64,000 bases of DNA from Piscinibacter defluvii (GTDB lineage Bacteria; Pseudomonadota; Gammaproteobacteria; Burkholderiales; Burkholderiaceae_C). Numbering within the stretch: position 1 is the stretch's first letter; every line of letters begins with the position of its first letter. The translations under genes and the position numbers were made by a program. Where the stretch lies: assembly GCF_004011805.1 (NCBI RefSeq), contig NZ_ML137200.1, positions 64,636 through 128,635 on the forward strand, in the 5' to 3' direction. The notes beneath the pieces were generated by a model, which saw only the letters and a list, made by a program, of their open reading frames with translations, did no database searches and was not told where the DNA came from. Shown piece after piece: positions 44,113 through 53,900 of the stretch.

Positions 44113-45798
44113 ATGTCCCTGCAGCTGCAACCGTTCCGCCCGCGCCTGCTCGATGCCCTGAAGGGCTACGACCGCGCGAAGTTCGTCGCCGACGTCTCGG
44201 CCGGCCTCACCGTCGGCGTGGTCGCGCTCCCGCTCGCGATGGCCTTCGCGATCGCCTCCGGCGTCAAGCCCGAGCAGGGCATCTTCACCGCCATCGTCGC
44301 CGGCTTCCTGATCTCGGCCCTGGGCGGCTCGAACGTGCAGATCGGCGGGCCGGCCGGCGCCTTCATCGTCATCGTCTACGGCATCGTCGAGCGCTACGGC
44401 CTGACCAACCTGCTGATCTCCACCGCGCTGGCCGGCGTGCTGCTGTTCGCGATGGGGGCGCTCAAGCTCGGCGCCCTGGTGCGCTACATCCCGGTGACCA
44501 TCATCATCGGCTTCACCAACGGCATCGCGGTGCTGATCGGGCTGTCGCAGGTGAAGGACCTGCTGGGCCTGGAGATCGCCAAGCTGCCGGCCGATTTCTT
44601 CACCCAAATCGGCGTGCTGGCGGCGCACGCGAACACCTTCAACCCGATGGCGCTCGCGATCGGGCTGGCCTGCCTGGCGCTGGTGGTGGTATGGCCCAAG
44701 TCCTACACCATGCCGCTGGACAACATCGGATGGCGGCACCGCCTGTACCGCCTGGCCGCGCACGTGCCGGGCACCATCGTCGCGCTGGTGCTGGCCACGC
44801 TCGCCACGGCGCTGCTGCACCTGCCGGTGGAGACCATCGGCAGCCGCTTCGGCGGCATCCCGCAGAGCCTGCCGCAGCTCGCGTTGCCGCCGTTTTCGTG
44901 GGAGAGCGCCAAGCAGCTGGTGATCCCGACGATCACCATTGCGCTGCTCGGGGCAATCGAGTCGCTGCTGTGTGCACGCGTGGCCGACAACCTGATCGAC
45001 GCGCCGCGCCACGACCCGAACCAGGAGCTGATGGCGCAGGGCGTGGCCAACATGGTGGCGCCGGCCTTCGGCGGCATCCCGGCCACCGGCACGATCGCGC
45101 GCACCGTCACCAACGTGCGCTCCGGCGCGGTCACGCCGATCGCCGGCATCGTGCACGCGCTGACGCTGCTGGCCATCGTGCTGGTGGCCGCGCCGCTGGC
45201 GCTGCACGTGCCGCTGGCGGCACTGGCCGGCATCCTGCTCTTCGTGGCCTGGAACATGGGCGAGTGGCGCGAGTTCGCGCGCCTGCGCCATTTCAGCCTG
45301 CCCTACCGCACCATCCTGCTGGGCACATTCTTCCTGACCGTGGTGTTCGACCTGACGGTGGCGGTCGAGGTCGGCCTGGTGCTGGCCTGCGTGTTCTTCA
45401 TCTACCGCATGAGCACGCTGTTCCGCGTGCGGCCGCACGACCCGGCCGAGCTGCCGCCGGGCGTGCAGGTGTTCGAGCTGTTCGGCTCGCTGTTCTTCGG
45501 CGCGGTCGGCAAGATCGAGGCCCTGCCGGCCCAGGTGGGCGAGGGCACGCGTGCGCTGGTGCTGGAGATGCACCGCCTGATCTCGCTGGACACCTCGGGC
45601 CTGGACGCGCTCGAGCAGCTGCACCGCACGCTGAAGAAGCGCGGCGTGGCGCTGGTGCTGGCCAACGTCAACGAGCAGCCGCTGTCGCTGATGCGGCGCT
45701 CGGGCTTCGACGCCGTGCTCGGCGAGGACGCGATCGTGCCGAGCGTGGCCGCCGCCTTCGAGCACGACTCGCTCAACCCCGCGGCGCCGGCGCGGTGA
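44113..45798 (+). CDS. SulP-family inorganic anion transporter with STAS domain
   Basis: 561 residues from the ATG at 44113, set by GGAGG five bases upstream. The transport domain has about 11-14 membrane segments with SulP motifs: GVVALPLAMAFAIASGVKPEQGI, GGSNVQIGGPAGAFIV and NQELMAQGVANMVAPAFGGIPATG. A STAS domain (about 440-550, HRLISLDTSGLDALEQLHRTL) closes the protein. It may carry sulfate, bicarbonate or dicarboxylates; the substrate is not predictable here. Confidence 0.93.
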   Translation: MSLQLQPFRPRLLDALKGYDRAKFVADVSAGLTVGVVALPLAMAFAIASGVKPEQGIFTAIVAGFLISALGGSNVQIGGPAGAFIVIVYGIVERYGLTNLLISTALAGVLLFAMGALKLGALVRYIPVTIIIGFTNGIAVLIGLSQVKDLLGLEIAKLPADFFTQIGVLAAHANTFNPMALAIGLACLALVVVWPKSYTMPLDNIGWRHRLYRLAAHVPGTIVALVLATLATALLHLPVETIGSRFGGIPQSLPQLALPPFSWESAKQLVIPTITIALLGAIESLLCARVADNLIDAPRHDPNQELMAQGVANMVAPAFGGIPATGTIARTVTNVRSGAVTPIAGIVHALTLLAIVLVAAPLALHVPLAALAGILLFVAWNMGEWREFARLRHFSLPYRTILLGTFFLTVVFDLTVAVEVGLVLACVFFIYRMSTLFRVRPHDPAELPPGVQVFELFGSLFFGAVGKIEALPAQVGEGTRALVLEMHRLISLDTSGLDALEQLHRTLKKRGVALVLANVNEQPLSLMRRSGFDAVLGEDAIVPSVAAAFEHDSLNPAAPAR

Positions 45799-45849
45799 TG
45801 TGAGCTGAGTTAAGGGCCGGTTAAAGCGGTGCGGCGACACTGCGCACCG

Positions 45850-47481
45850 ATGACGTTCCGTGCCGTCCTGATCGCGCTGGCGCTGCTTGTCGGCGCAGCG
45901 CAGGCGCCGGGGCAAGGCCACCCCGCACCGGCGCTGCCCTCGTTCGCCGACCTCGAGGCGGCGGGCGTGCGCATCGGCGAGGTGCGCGTCAATGCGCAGG
46001 ACATCTTCGACCTCGCCAACCCGGAGGAAGACTACCGGCTGTTCCGCTGGGCCAACCAGCTGCACGTGCAGACCCGGCCGGGCGTGATCGAACGGCAGCT
46101 GCTGTTCCGCTCCGGCGACCCGGTCTCGGCGCGGCTGATCGACGAGACCGAGCGCATCCTGCGCGCCAACCGCTACCTGTACGACGTGCAGATCCGCCCG
46201 CTGGCCGTACACGACGGCGTGGTCGACATCGAGGTGCTGACGCGCGACACCTGGTCGCTCGACCCCGGCATCAGCGCCAGCCGCCAGGGCGGCGCGAACA
46301 CCGGCGGCATCCAGCTGCGCGAATACAACCTGCTGGGCACCGGCATCACGCTCGGCCTCGGGCGTTCGAAGGGCGTGGACCGCTCGGGCAACCAGTTCCT
46401 GATCGCCAAGGAGCGCAGCTTCGGCGGCTGGACCTCGCTGTCCTACAGCCACGCGACCAACAGCGACGGCAAGCGCGATGCCGCCAGCATCGTGCAGCCC
46501 TTCTACGCGCTCGACGCACGCTGGGCCGCCGGAATCAGCGCGCTGCGGGACGACCGGATCGAGTCGGTCTACGACGCCGGCGAGGTGGTCAGCCAGTACC
46601 GCCACCGCGAGAAGCAGGCCGAGCTGTTCGGCGGCTGGTCGAACGGGCTGGTGGACGGCTGGGTGAACCGCTACAGCCTGGGCGTCGCGCTGCAGCAGGA
46701 CGAGTACGCCTTCGAGCCGGGCCTGCCGGCGCCGGCGGCGCTGCCGCGCGACCGGCGCCTGGTGACGCCCTTCGTGCGCTACGAGCTGCTGGAAGACCGC
46801 TTCGAGAAGGAGCTGAACCGCAACCTGATCGGGCGGCCCGAATTCTTCGCGCTTGGCCTGGCGGGCAGCGTGCAGCTCGGCCGCGCCAGCCGCGGCCTCG
46901 GCTCGAGCCACGATGCCTGGCTGTACGCGGCCGCCCTGTCGCGCGGCTTCCGCCCCGCCGGCGAGCAGACACTGATCGCCGCCGCCAGGCTCGCGGGCGA
47001 GTTCTCCGGCGGCCAGGCGCGCCGCCAGCGGCTCGGCCTGCAGGCGCAGTACTACGTGCCGCAGGGCAGGCGCTGGCTGTTCTTCGCCGGCGGCGCGCTC
47101 GACGTGGCCACCCGGCCCGCGCTCGAGGACCTGCTGCAGCTCGGCGGCGACAACGGCCTGCGCGGCTACCCGCTGCGCTACCAGAGCGGCACGCGGCGCG
47201 CGCTGTTCACGCTCGAGGAGCGCTTCTACACCGACCTGTACGTCTGGCAGCTGTTCCGCGTCGGCGGCGCGGCGTATCTGGACATCGGGCGGGCCTGGGG
47301 CGGCGAATTCGTCAACCGCGCCCACCCGGGCTGGCTGAAGGACGCCGGCGTCGGGCTGCGCATCGTCAACATGCGCAGCGCGTTCAGCAACGTGCTGCAC
47401 GTCGACCTCGCGTTCCCGCTGGACGCGGATGTGGATGTGCGCAAGGTGCAGTTCCTGGTCAAGAACCGGACCAGCTTCTGA
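45850..47481 (+). CDS. BamA/TamA-like outer-membrane beta-barrel protein
   Basis: 543 residues from the ATG at 45850, which begins a signal peptide (cleavage near QAPGQ). One or two POTRA-like stretches follow (RVNAQDIFDLANPEEDYRLF; RQLLFRSGDPVSARLIDETERILRANRYLYDVQI), then a barrel with LGGDNGLRGYPLRYQSG and ERFYTDLY, the Omp85-type RGY motif, and a final aromatic residue (KNRTSF). It may insert or export outer-membrane proteins or lipids. It is too short and too poor in POTRA domains for BamA. Confidence 0.82.
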   Translation: MTFRAVLIALALLVGAAQAPGQGHPAPALPSFADLEAAGVRIGEVRVNAQDIFDLANPEEDYRLFRWANQLHVQTRPGVIERQLLFRSGDPVSARLIDETERILRANRYLYDVQIRPLAVHDGVVDIEVLTRDTWSLDPGISASRQGGANTGGIQLREYNLLGTGITLGLGRSKGVDRSGNQFLIAKERSFGGWTSLSYSHATNSDGKRDAASIVQPFYALDARWAAGISALRDDRIESVYDAGEVVSQYRHREKQAELFGGWSNGLVDGWVNRYSLGVALQQDEYAFEPGLPAPAALPRDRRLVTPFVRYELLEDRFEKELNRNLIGRPEFFALGLAGSVQLGRASRGLGSSHDAWLYAAALSRGFRPAGEQTLIAAARLAGEFSGGQARRQRLGLQAQYYVPQGRRWLFFAGGALDVATRPALEDLLQLGGDNGLRGYPLRYQSGTRRALFTLEERFYTDLYVWQLFRVGGAAYLDIGRAWGGEFVNRAHPGWLKDAGVGLRIVNMRSAFSNVLHVDLAFPLDADVDVRKVQFLVKNRTSF

Positions 47482-47499
47482 ACGGCCGCACCCGGCCGT
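47482..47499. terminator. bidirectional hairpin between converging genes
   Basis: ACGGCCG, loop CACC, CGGCCGT: a perfect 7-bp stem that begins right after the outer-membrane protein stop and ends before the CYTH-CHAD stop on the other strand. It has no T tract. Its place between convergent genes supports a terminator or mRNA-stabilising role. Confidence 0.4.
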
Positions 47500-47502
47500 G
47501 CG

Positions 47503-48984
47503 TCAGGGCTTCTTCCAGAACCGCTTCGCGTCGGCCAGCGCCAGCAGCGCCGGCGCACAGTCGGCCAGGCGCTGCTCGCGGCGCGCGGCCAGCCAGCCGA
47601 GCGCGAAGGCACTGGCCGCATCGCTGCCGGCCGCAGCGCGGTAGCCCGCCAGGCCGACGCAGACGTCGTTGAACGCACCCAGCCGGTCCTGCAGCAGGCG
47701 CAGCGGCTGCAGGTAGCGGCGCACCTTCTTCGCCTCGAACAGCGGCGCCGCGAACTCCACCGCGTAGCGCAGCCGCTTGACACGCTTGCGCAGGCGGTGG
47801 CGCGCCTCGTCGTCGAGCTCGGCGAAGCGCGGCGCCTGCGCTGCCACCTGCTTGTGCCAGCGCTGCAGCATGCCGGCCAGGTGCGGCTTCAGCGCGGCGG
47901 GCTGCGGCGCCGCGTCACCCGGCTGCAGCGCCTGCAGCAGATCCAGCAGCAGCGCCTGGGCCGCGGGCGCACGCAGCACCTCGGCCGGCGAGGCCGCCTC
48001 GGGCGCAGCCGGCAGCACCGGCGCGGCCAGGTCGAGCCCGAGCGCCGCGAGCGCGCGCTGCAGCTCCTCGTGCAGCGGGCCGGCGATGGCGGCCTGGTCG
48101 CGCGCCGCCCCGAGCCGGCCGAACAGCGTCGCGGCGCCGGCGGCCAGCGGGTCGTCCGGGCGGTCGCCGTCGAACAGGCGCAGCGCGCTGCGCAGCCGGC
48201 GCAGGCCGACGCGCAGCTGGTGCACGTGCTCGTCGCCGTGCACGCCGCTGGCCACCGCGCTGGCGTTGTCGAGCACCTGCTCGGCACAGGCCGCCAGCAC
48301 CGCCCGCCGCCCCGCGGCGAGGTCGGCGCCGGCCGGGTAGGCCGGCGGCCGCGCCATGGCCGCCGCGGCCTGCGCCTCGCCGCGCGCCAGGCGTTCGCCG
48401 CGCTCGGCCTTGCTCTGCAGGTCCAGCCACAGGCCGTGGCGGCCGACCCAGCGGCGCGCCTGCGCGATCACCAGCGCCGGGCTGCCCCGCAGCAGCTCGA
48501 TCTCCAGCTCGCGGACCGGCAGCGCACGATCGCCGGCCAGGAGGCGGCCGCGGTCCAGCGCCAGCTCGAGCGCGCCGCCGCGCACCCGCAGTTCGCGCTG
48601 CGTGCGCCGGATGTCGGTGCGGAAGACCGGCTGCAGCGCATCGGGCGGCAGGCGGCGCAGCACCGCGTCGAGCCGCTCGCCGGCCGGCGTCCCGGCGTGC
48701 AGCGCCGGGTCGACCGCCGGCGGCTGCGCCGCCCCGCCTTCGCGCGGCACGTTGTGCTCCAGGCGCTGCAGCCGGTCGGCACCCAGCGCCTTGAGCGTCT
48801 GCACCCAGCGCGGCCCCTCGCGGCGCAGGCGCAGCGCGATGCCGGCGCGTGCCAGGGCACGGTCGGCGCTGTCGACGTAGACCGCCTGCAGGCGCACGGT
48901 GCGCGCCACCGGCGTGCCCACGGCGGCAGCGACACCGCGCAGGCGAGCGGCGGGGACCTGCAGCTTGAGTTCGGTTTCGGTCAT
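47503..48984 (-). CDS. CYTH and CHAD domain protein
   Basis: 493 residues. The N-terminal CYTH domain (MTETELKLQVP, with the ExExK-type TELKL start; later ELEIELLRG and LQSKAERGERL) is the tunnel fold of triphosphatases and adenylyl cyclases. The C-terminal CHAD domain (about 225-490; VHQLRVGLRRLRSALRLF, RHRLRKRVKRLRYAVEF) is a His-rich polyphosphate-binding helical domain. Together they suggest inorganic triphosphatase or polyphosphate-linked activity. It is divergent from the 223-residue hypothetical gene with 54 bases between starts. Confidence 0.92.
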   Translation of the reverse strand: MTETELKLQVPAARLRGVAAAVGTPVARTVRLQAVYVDSADRALARAGIALRLRREGPRWVQTLKALGADRLQRLEHNVPREGGAAQPPAVDPALHAGTPAGERLDAVLRRLPPDALQPVFRTDIRRTQRELRVRGGALELALDRGRLLAGDRALPVRELEIELLRGSPALVIAQARRWVGRHGLWLDLQSKAERGERLARGEAQAAAAMARPPAYPAGADLAAGRRAVLAACAEQVLDNASAVASGVHGDEHVHQLRVGLRRLRSALRLFDGDRPDDPLAAGAATLFGRLGAARDQAAIAGPLHEELQRALAALGLDLAAPVLPAAPEAASPAEVLRAPAAQALLLDLLQALQPGDAAPQPAALKPHLAGMLQRWHKQVAAQAPRFAELDDEARHRLRKRVKRLRYAVEFAAPLFEAKKVRRYLQPLRLLQDRLGAFNDVCVGLAGYRAAAGSDAASAFALGWLAARREQRLADCAPALLALADAKRFWKKP

Positions 48985-49038
48985 GGCGCGACGGGTGAGC
49001 GGCTTGCGATATGCTTTCCCGCAACGATTCTGACGGAC

Positions 49039-49710
49039 ATGGGACTGCTCGACGACCTCAAACGCCAGGCCGAGGCCCTGCAGGCCCGCCAAGGCATCGA
49101 CACGGCCGCGCTCGAGCGCAACACGCAGCTGGCCGACGCCGCCTGCAAGACGGCCTTCACCTACCTCGACACGCTGGTGCGCCAGCTGATCGTGCTCAAG
49201 CCGGTGTCGAAGACCCGCTACGAGCTCGACCGCAAGACCCGCCTCGAGGGCCTGCCGATGACGCAGCTGAAGGTCGACGCGCGGCGCAAGATGCTGCGCG
49301 GCCAGGAGGTGTTCGACCATGTCGTGGTGCACGGCCGGCTCGCCAACGGCCAGCGCCTGAACCTGGTGAAGGACTTCCTGCCCGACATCGAGAAGCTCGA
49401 GCCGCGCCTGCGCGCCAGCGGCGCCCCGGTCAACGCCCAGCCGGTGCGCCACCCGGAGAGCAACAAGCTGGTCGAGATGCGCTACGAGGTGCCGGTCGAC
49501 TTCGTGATCTCGGCCCGCTTCACCCCGGACCACGACCGCGCCTGCATCGGCATCCGGGTGCAGAACTTCGACGGCTTCGAGACCGTCGACCTGGAGCTGC
49601 CGGCCACCGAGATCGGCACCACGCGCCTGGACGAGCTGGCGCGCTGGCTGCTCGGCGAGCCGCACCGCTTCCTCGACGGCGCGCTGGCACTCAAGCGGAT
49701 CGCGGCGTAA
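49039..49710 (+). CDS. conserved hypothetical protein
   Basis: 223 residues, cytosolic, no signal or membrane segment. It begins GLLDDLKRQAEALQARQGID (helical), then TAFTYLDTLVRQLIVLKPVSKTRYELDRK and a mixed alpha/beta part ending WLLGEPHRFLDGALALKRIA. I know similar proteins only as unnamed conserved proteins of betaproteobacteria. ATG at 49039. It faces away from the CYTH-CHAD gene, so shared regulation is possible. Confidence 0.75.
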   Translation: MGLLDDLKRQAEALQARQGIDTAALERNTQLADAACKTAFTYLDTLVRQLIVLKPVSKTRYELDRKTRLEGLPMTQLKVDARRKMLRGQEVFDHVVVHGRLANGQRLNLVKDFLPDIEKLEPRLRASGAPVNAQPVRHPESNKLVEMRYEVPVDFVISARFTPDHDRACIGIRVQNFDGFETVDLELPATEIGTTRLDELARWLLGEPHRFLDGALALKRIAA

Positions 49711-49775
49711 GGCCGGCGAAAGTCGGGGTGGGCTGCCCCGGTAAAATGCCGGGTCCGACTCCGCCGCCACCCGCC

Positions 49776-49988
49776 ATGCCGCTCTTCTGGAAGCCGTACA
49801 AGTCCGAGGTCACGCAGTTCCTCGACGAACTGAAGCGCCAGCGCCCCACGCTCGAGGACGAGCAGCGCGCCGGCCGCGCCCTGCTGTGGGACCGGCAGAT
49901 CGACCGCAGCGCGCAGGCCGAGTACCGCGAGGCGCGTGTGCCGCAGCAGCCCTACGTCTACCAGAACAAGCCGACGCTGGGCCGCTGA
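49776..49988 (+). CDS. DUF3460 small protein
   Basis: 70 residues, MPLFWKPYKSEVTQFLDELK then LLWDRQIDR and VYQNKPTLGR at the end: the DUF3460 pattern, found next to scpA or panC in Burkholderiales. Function unknown. A TAAAAT -10-like hexamer lies about 30 bases upstream of the ATG. Its stop is 2 bases before the scpA GTG. Confidence 0.88.
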   Translation: MPLFWKPYKSEVTQFLDELKRQRPTLEDEQRAGRALLWDRQIDRSAQAEYREARVPQQPYVYQNKPTLGR

Positions 49989-49990
49989 GC

Positions 49991-50848
49991 GTGGCCAGCG
50001 ACATCGCCGTTCCGGAAATCCCGGCGCCGACACCCGACGCGCAGGCGCTGCCGCCCGCCTCGGTGGACGCGGTGGCGGTGGCGCGGCTGTACGGCGAGCC
50101 GCTGTTCACGCTACCGCAGGACCTCTACATCCCGCCCGACGCGCTGGAGGTCTTCCTCGAGGCTTTCGAGGGCCCGCTGGACCTGCTGCTCTACCTGATC
50201 CGCAAGCAGAACTTCAACATCCTCGACATCCCGCTGGCCGACGTGACGCGCCAGTACCTCGCCTACATCGAGCAGATCCGCAAGACCAACCTCGAGCTGG
50301 CCAGCGAGTACCTGCTGATGGCGGCGATGCTGATCGAGATCAAGTCGCGCATGCTGCTGCCGCCGAAGAAGACGGTCGACGGCCAGGAGGCGGAAGACCC
50401 GCGCGCCGAGCTGGTGCGCCGGCTGATCGAGTACGAGCAGATCAAGCTGGCCGCCGCGCGGCTGGACGCGCTGCCGCTGCTGGGCCGCGACTTCCTGCGT
50501 GCGCAGGTGGCCATCGAGCAGTCGCTCGCGCCGCGTTTCCCGGAGGTCGAGCCCGACGACCTGCGCGCCGCCTGGGCCGACGTGCTGCGCCGCGCCAAGC
50601 TCAACCAGCACCACACCATCACCCGCGAGCAGCTCTCGGTGCGCGAGCACATGAGCATCGTGCTGCGGCGCCTGCAGGGGCGCCGCTTCGCGCTGTTCGA
50701 GGACCTGTTCGACACCACGCGCGGCCCGCAGGTGCTGGTGGTCACCTTCATCGCGATGCTCGAGCTGGCGCGCGAGCGGCTGCTCGAGGTGACGCAGGCC
50801 GAGGCCTTCGCGCCGATCTACGTGCGGCTGGCCTACGAGCCGAGCTGA
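49991..50848 (+). CDS. scpA: segregation and condensation protein A
   Basis: 285 residues from a GTG at 49991, two bases after the DUF3460 stop. The ScpA core is clear: EAFEGPLDLLLYLIRKQNFNILDIPLADVTRQYL, then ASEYLLMAAMLIEIKSRMLLP, and a winged-helix end. It is the kleisin that joins SMC heads and works with ScpB in chromosome organisation. No scpB is seen in the window. Confidence 0.95.
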   Translation: MASDIAVPEIPAPTPDAQALPPASVDAVAVARLYGEPLFTLPQDLYIPPDALEVFLEAFEGPLDLLLYLIRKQNFNILDIPLADVTRQYLAYIEQIRKTNLELASEYLLMAAMLIEIKSRMLLPPKKTVDGQEAEDPRAELVRRLIEYEQIKLAAARLDALPLLGRDFLRAQVAIEQSLAPRFPEVEPDDLRAAWADVLRRAKLNQHHTITREQLSVREHMSIVLRRLQGRRFALFEDLFDTTRGPQVLVVTFIAMLELARERLLEVTQAEAFAPIYVRLAYEPS

Positions 50849-50926
50849 ACCCCTACCTTGCGGGAGCAGCGCGGCACGCCCGCGTGCTAACTTGCCCGGC
50901 TCGAAGGGCGCAGCGCGCCGGAGGGG

Positions 50927-53900
50927 ATGCCGATGGGCCTGCTCGCACTGCTCAAGCTGCCGCCGCTGAAGCGGCCGCCGGGCGCGCAGCAGCAGAGTTC
51001 CGGGTCGGCGCCCGGCGACGCGCGGCTGCAGGCGCGCACCGAGGCGCTCGCCGTGCTGACGCAGCTGAGCAGCCTGGCCCACGGCGGCATCGCCGACGCG
51101 GCGCTCGCGGCCAAGGCCGCGAAGGACCTCGCCGCGCTGCAGGCCTCGTTCGACAACGCCGACAAGCTGGCCGCCGATGCCGCCGCCATCAAGGCCTTCG
51201 CCGCGGTGCGGGCCGCCGCGGCCAAGCCGCTGACGCGTGCGCAGGGCTACCAGCAGCTCGCCGGCTGGCAGGAGACGACCTGGAAGCCGCTCGCCGCCGG
51301 CGTGGCCACCGCGCTCGCCGGCATCGGGCCGGCCGCGCCGAAGAAGGCCGTGCAGGCAGAGTTCGACAAGCTGGACGCCGCCCGCAAGGCGAAATACGGC
51401 GCCGCCGACCTGGCCGGCCTCAAGGCGCTCGAGCCGCGCACCAGCCGGCTCGCTGCGCTGGCGGCGCGCCTGGCACAGCGCTCGCCGGAGATCGATGCCG
51501 AGCTGGCGCGGCTCGACGGCGTGGTCGGGAAGCTCGCCGCCGACACTGCCGGCACGCTGCCGGCACGCCAGGCCGAGTTGGCACAGCGCAAGGCGAACGC
51601 CTGGCCCGACGGCGCGACGCTCGACGCGATCGAGGCCTCGCTGGCGACCTTCGACGCGCTGCTGCAGGCGCACGCCAGCGCGGTGACTGCAGCGAAGGCG
51701 TCGCAGGACGCCCGCATCGCGTTCGAGTCCGCGGCGGCGCGCGCCAAGGCGCTGGTCGACGATGCGGTGCGTATCGCCGGTCGCCCGAACGTGCTGCCGG
51801 CCGCGCTCGCCGGCCGCTTCGCCGGCGCGCGCAAGGCGGTCGACGATGCGGTGGCGGCGCTCGACTGGCCGGCGGCCCTGGCGGCGCATCCGGCGCTGGT
51901 CGCTGCGGCGGCGCAGGTCGGACAGGCGTCTGCCGCGAAGAACGCCTTCGACGCGGCACTCGCGAAGATTCAGGCCGACGTGCTGAAGGCCCGCGCCGCG
52001 GTGAACGCCGGCACGCCGCTGCCCGGCACGCTGGCCAAGGACTTCCAGGACGCCGACAACGACGTCAGCCACGCCCAGGGCCTGCGCGACTGGGCACAGG
52101 CGCAGCGCCTGTTGCCCAACCTCGCGACCCGCACGCGCGCGCTGCTGGACATGCAGCACGACGGCCGCAAGTTCTACGAGGCGCTGAATCCGTACCTCGC
52201 GGTGCGCCAGCGCGCCAACGTGGCGCTCTCCGCCGGCGGCGGCAAGGTACAGCGCGACAACGCCCGCCTGAGCATGCTCGGCACCACCTACTGGCAGGCG
52301 GACAAGGCGATGACCGCACTCGCGGCCGCCAAGGAATGGGGCGACGCGAAGAAGGCGATCCCGGCGATGAGCGCGGCCGCCTTCGAGCTGGTCAACGCGC
52401 AGGCGAGCTACGACAGCGCCCGCGTGCCGTTCGACACCGCGATGGCGGCCGTCACCAACCGCTGGACGGCCGACGGCATCGCCGACGCTCCCAAGCCGGC
52501 CTACGCCGCGCCGGCCGCGGCCTACGTGAAGCTGCGCACGCAGCTCAACGACGCCGCCAACGCCGGCGACTTCGCGAGCGCGATGCCGCTCGTGCCGCGC
52601 CTGCAGGCGGCCATCGACGCGCTGCTCGCCGCCAAGCAGGCCGACGACCACGCCAAGGCCGCGTTCGACAGCGCGTTCAATGCGCTGGCCGGCTATGCCG
52701 AGGCCAAGGCGCTTCAGGGCAACGCCGCGCTCGCGCTGGCCGAGAAGGTGCACGCGTTCAACCTCGCCGACCAGGCGATGACGGCGGCGCGCGACAAGAA
52801 CGACTGGGCCGCCGCCAGCGCGGCGGTGCCGGCCGTGGCCGCGGCGATCGCCGCGCTGAAGGCGGCGCAGACGGCCTTCAACGGCGCCTTCGGTGCGGCC
52901 GACGAGGCGGCACTGCGCGCGAAGATCGACGCGCTGAAGCCACGCACCGACCGCGCGAACGACGCGCCCGTGCCGAAGTTCGTCGAGAAGGAACAGCAGG
53001 AAGTGCGCGGCAAGCTGGCCGACGTCGAGGCACGTTTTTCCGAGCGCGATTTCGCCACCGCGCAGGCCGAGATCGGCACGCTCGAGCAGCACCTGCGCGG
53101 CATGGAGCACGCCAAGGGTCTCTACGACGCACACAAGAAGAAGTTCGACGCGGCCAAGTCCGGGCCGATCGCCGCGGCGCTGGCCAAGCCGCTTGCGCCG
53201 CCCAAGCTCGATGCCGACCGCCGCCGCGGCCTGGCGGCGAGCGAGGCGGCGATCGTCGCGCTCGCCGACGCCGGCCAGCTGTCGCGCGCCGACGCGGCGA
53301 TCGGCAAGTGGCAGGTCGAGGCGCAGGGCTGGGGCGAATCGAAGCAGGCCTTCGACGCGCTGACCGGCGGCAACCCGGACGTGGCCACGCTCGAGAAGCT
53401 CGCCAAGCAGCCCGGCGGCGAAGCGGTGCTGGACAAGCTGATCGCCAACCTCGACCCGAACACCACGCCGAGCAAGGTGCTGGTGACTGCCATCAAGGCG
53501 CGCTACGGCTTCGACCTGAAGCGTTTCACCGACAAGAACAAGGACGACCGCGACCTCGACGACCTGCACGGCAAGAACCCGAACGCACCCGATCCGGACG
53601 TGCAGAAGCTGTACGCGCTGATGGCGAAGATCCCGGCCAAGCGCATCAAGGGCAAGATCGAGCAGATGGTCGTCTACAGCCAGGACGAGAGCCGCGGCGT
53701 CTACTACCCGGACAAGAAGATCTACCTGGCCGCCGACCGCCCGGGCAAGACCGGCGGCACCTGGGACGACCCCGACGAGGAACGTTTCGGGGTCGAGGGC
53801 AAGGTGCTGCCGCCGGGCGAGAAGGTCGCGCCGGGCTGCGAGCCGAAGGACCCGCACGTGCCGGTGCCCGAGTTCGACTTCGTGCTGATGCACGAGGTGG

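Noticed and set aside
42931-47400. A 1489-codon reverse open frame opposite metG, the epimerase, SulP and the outer-membrane protein genes.
   Set aside because: Composition is His/Arg/Gln-rich with no domain, and the forward strand holds four recognisable genes over the same span.
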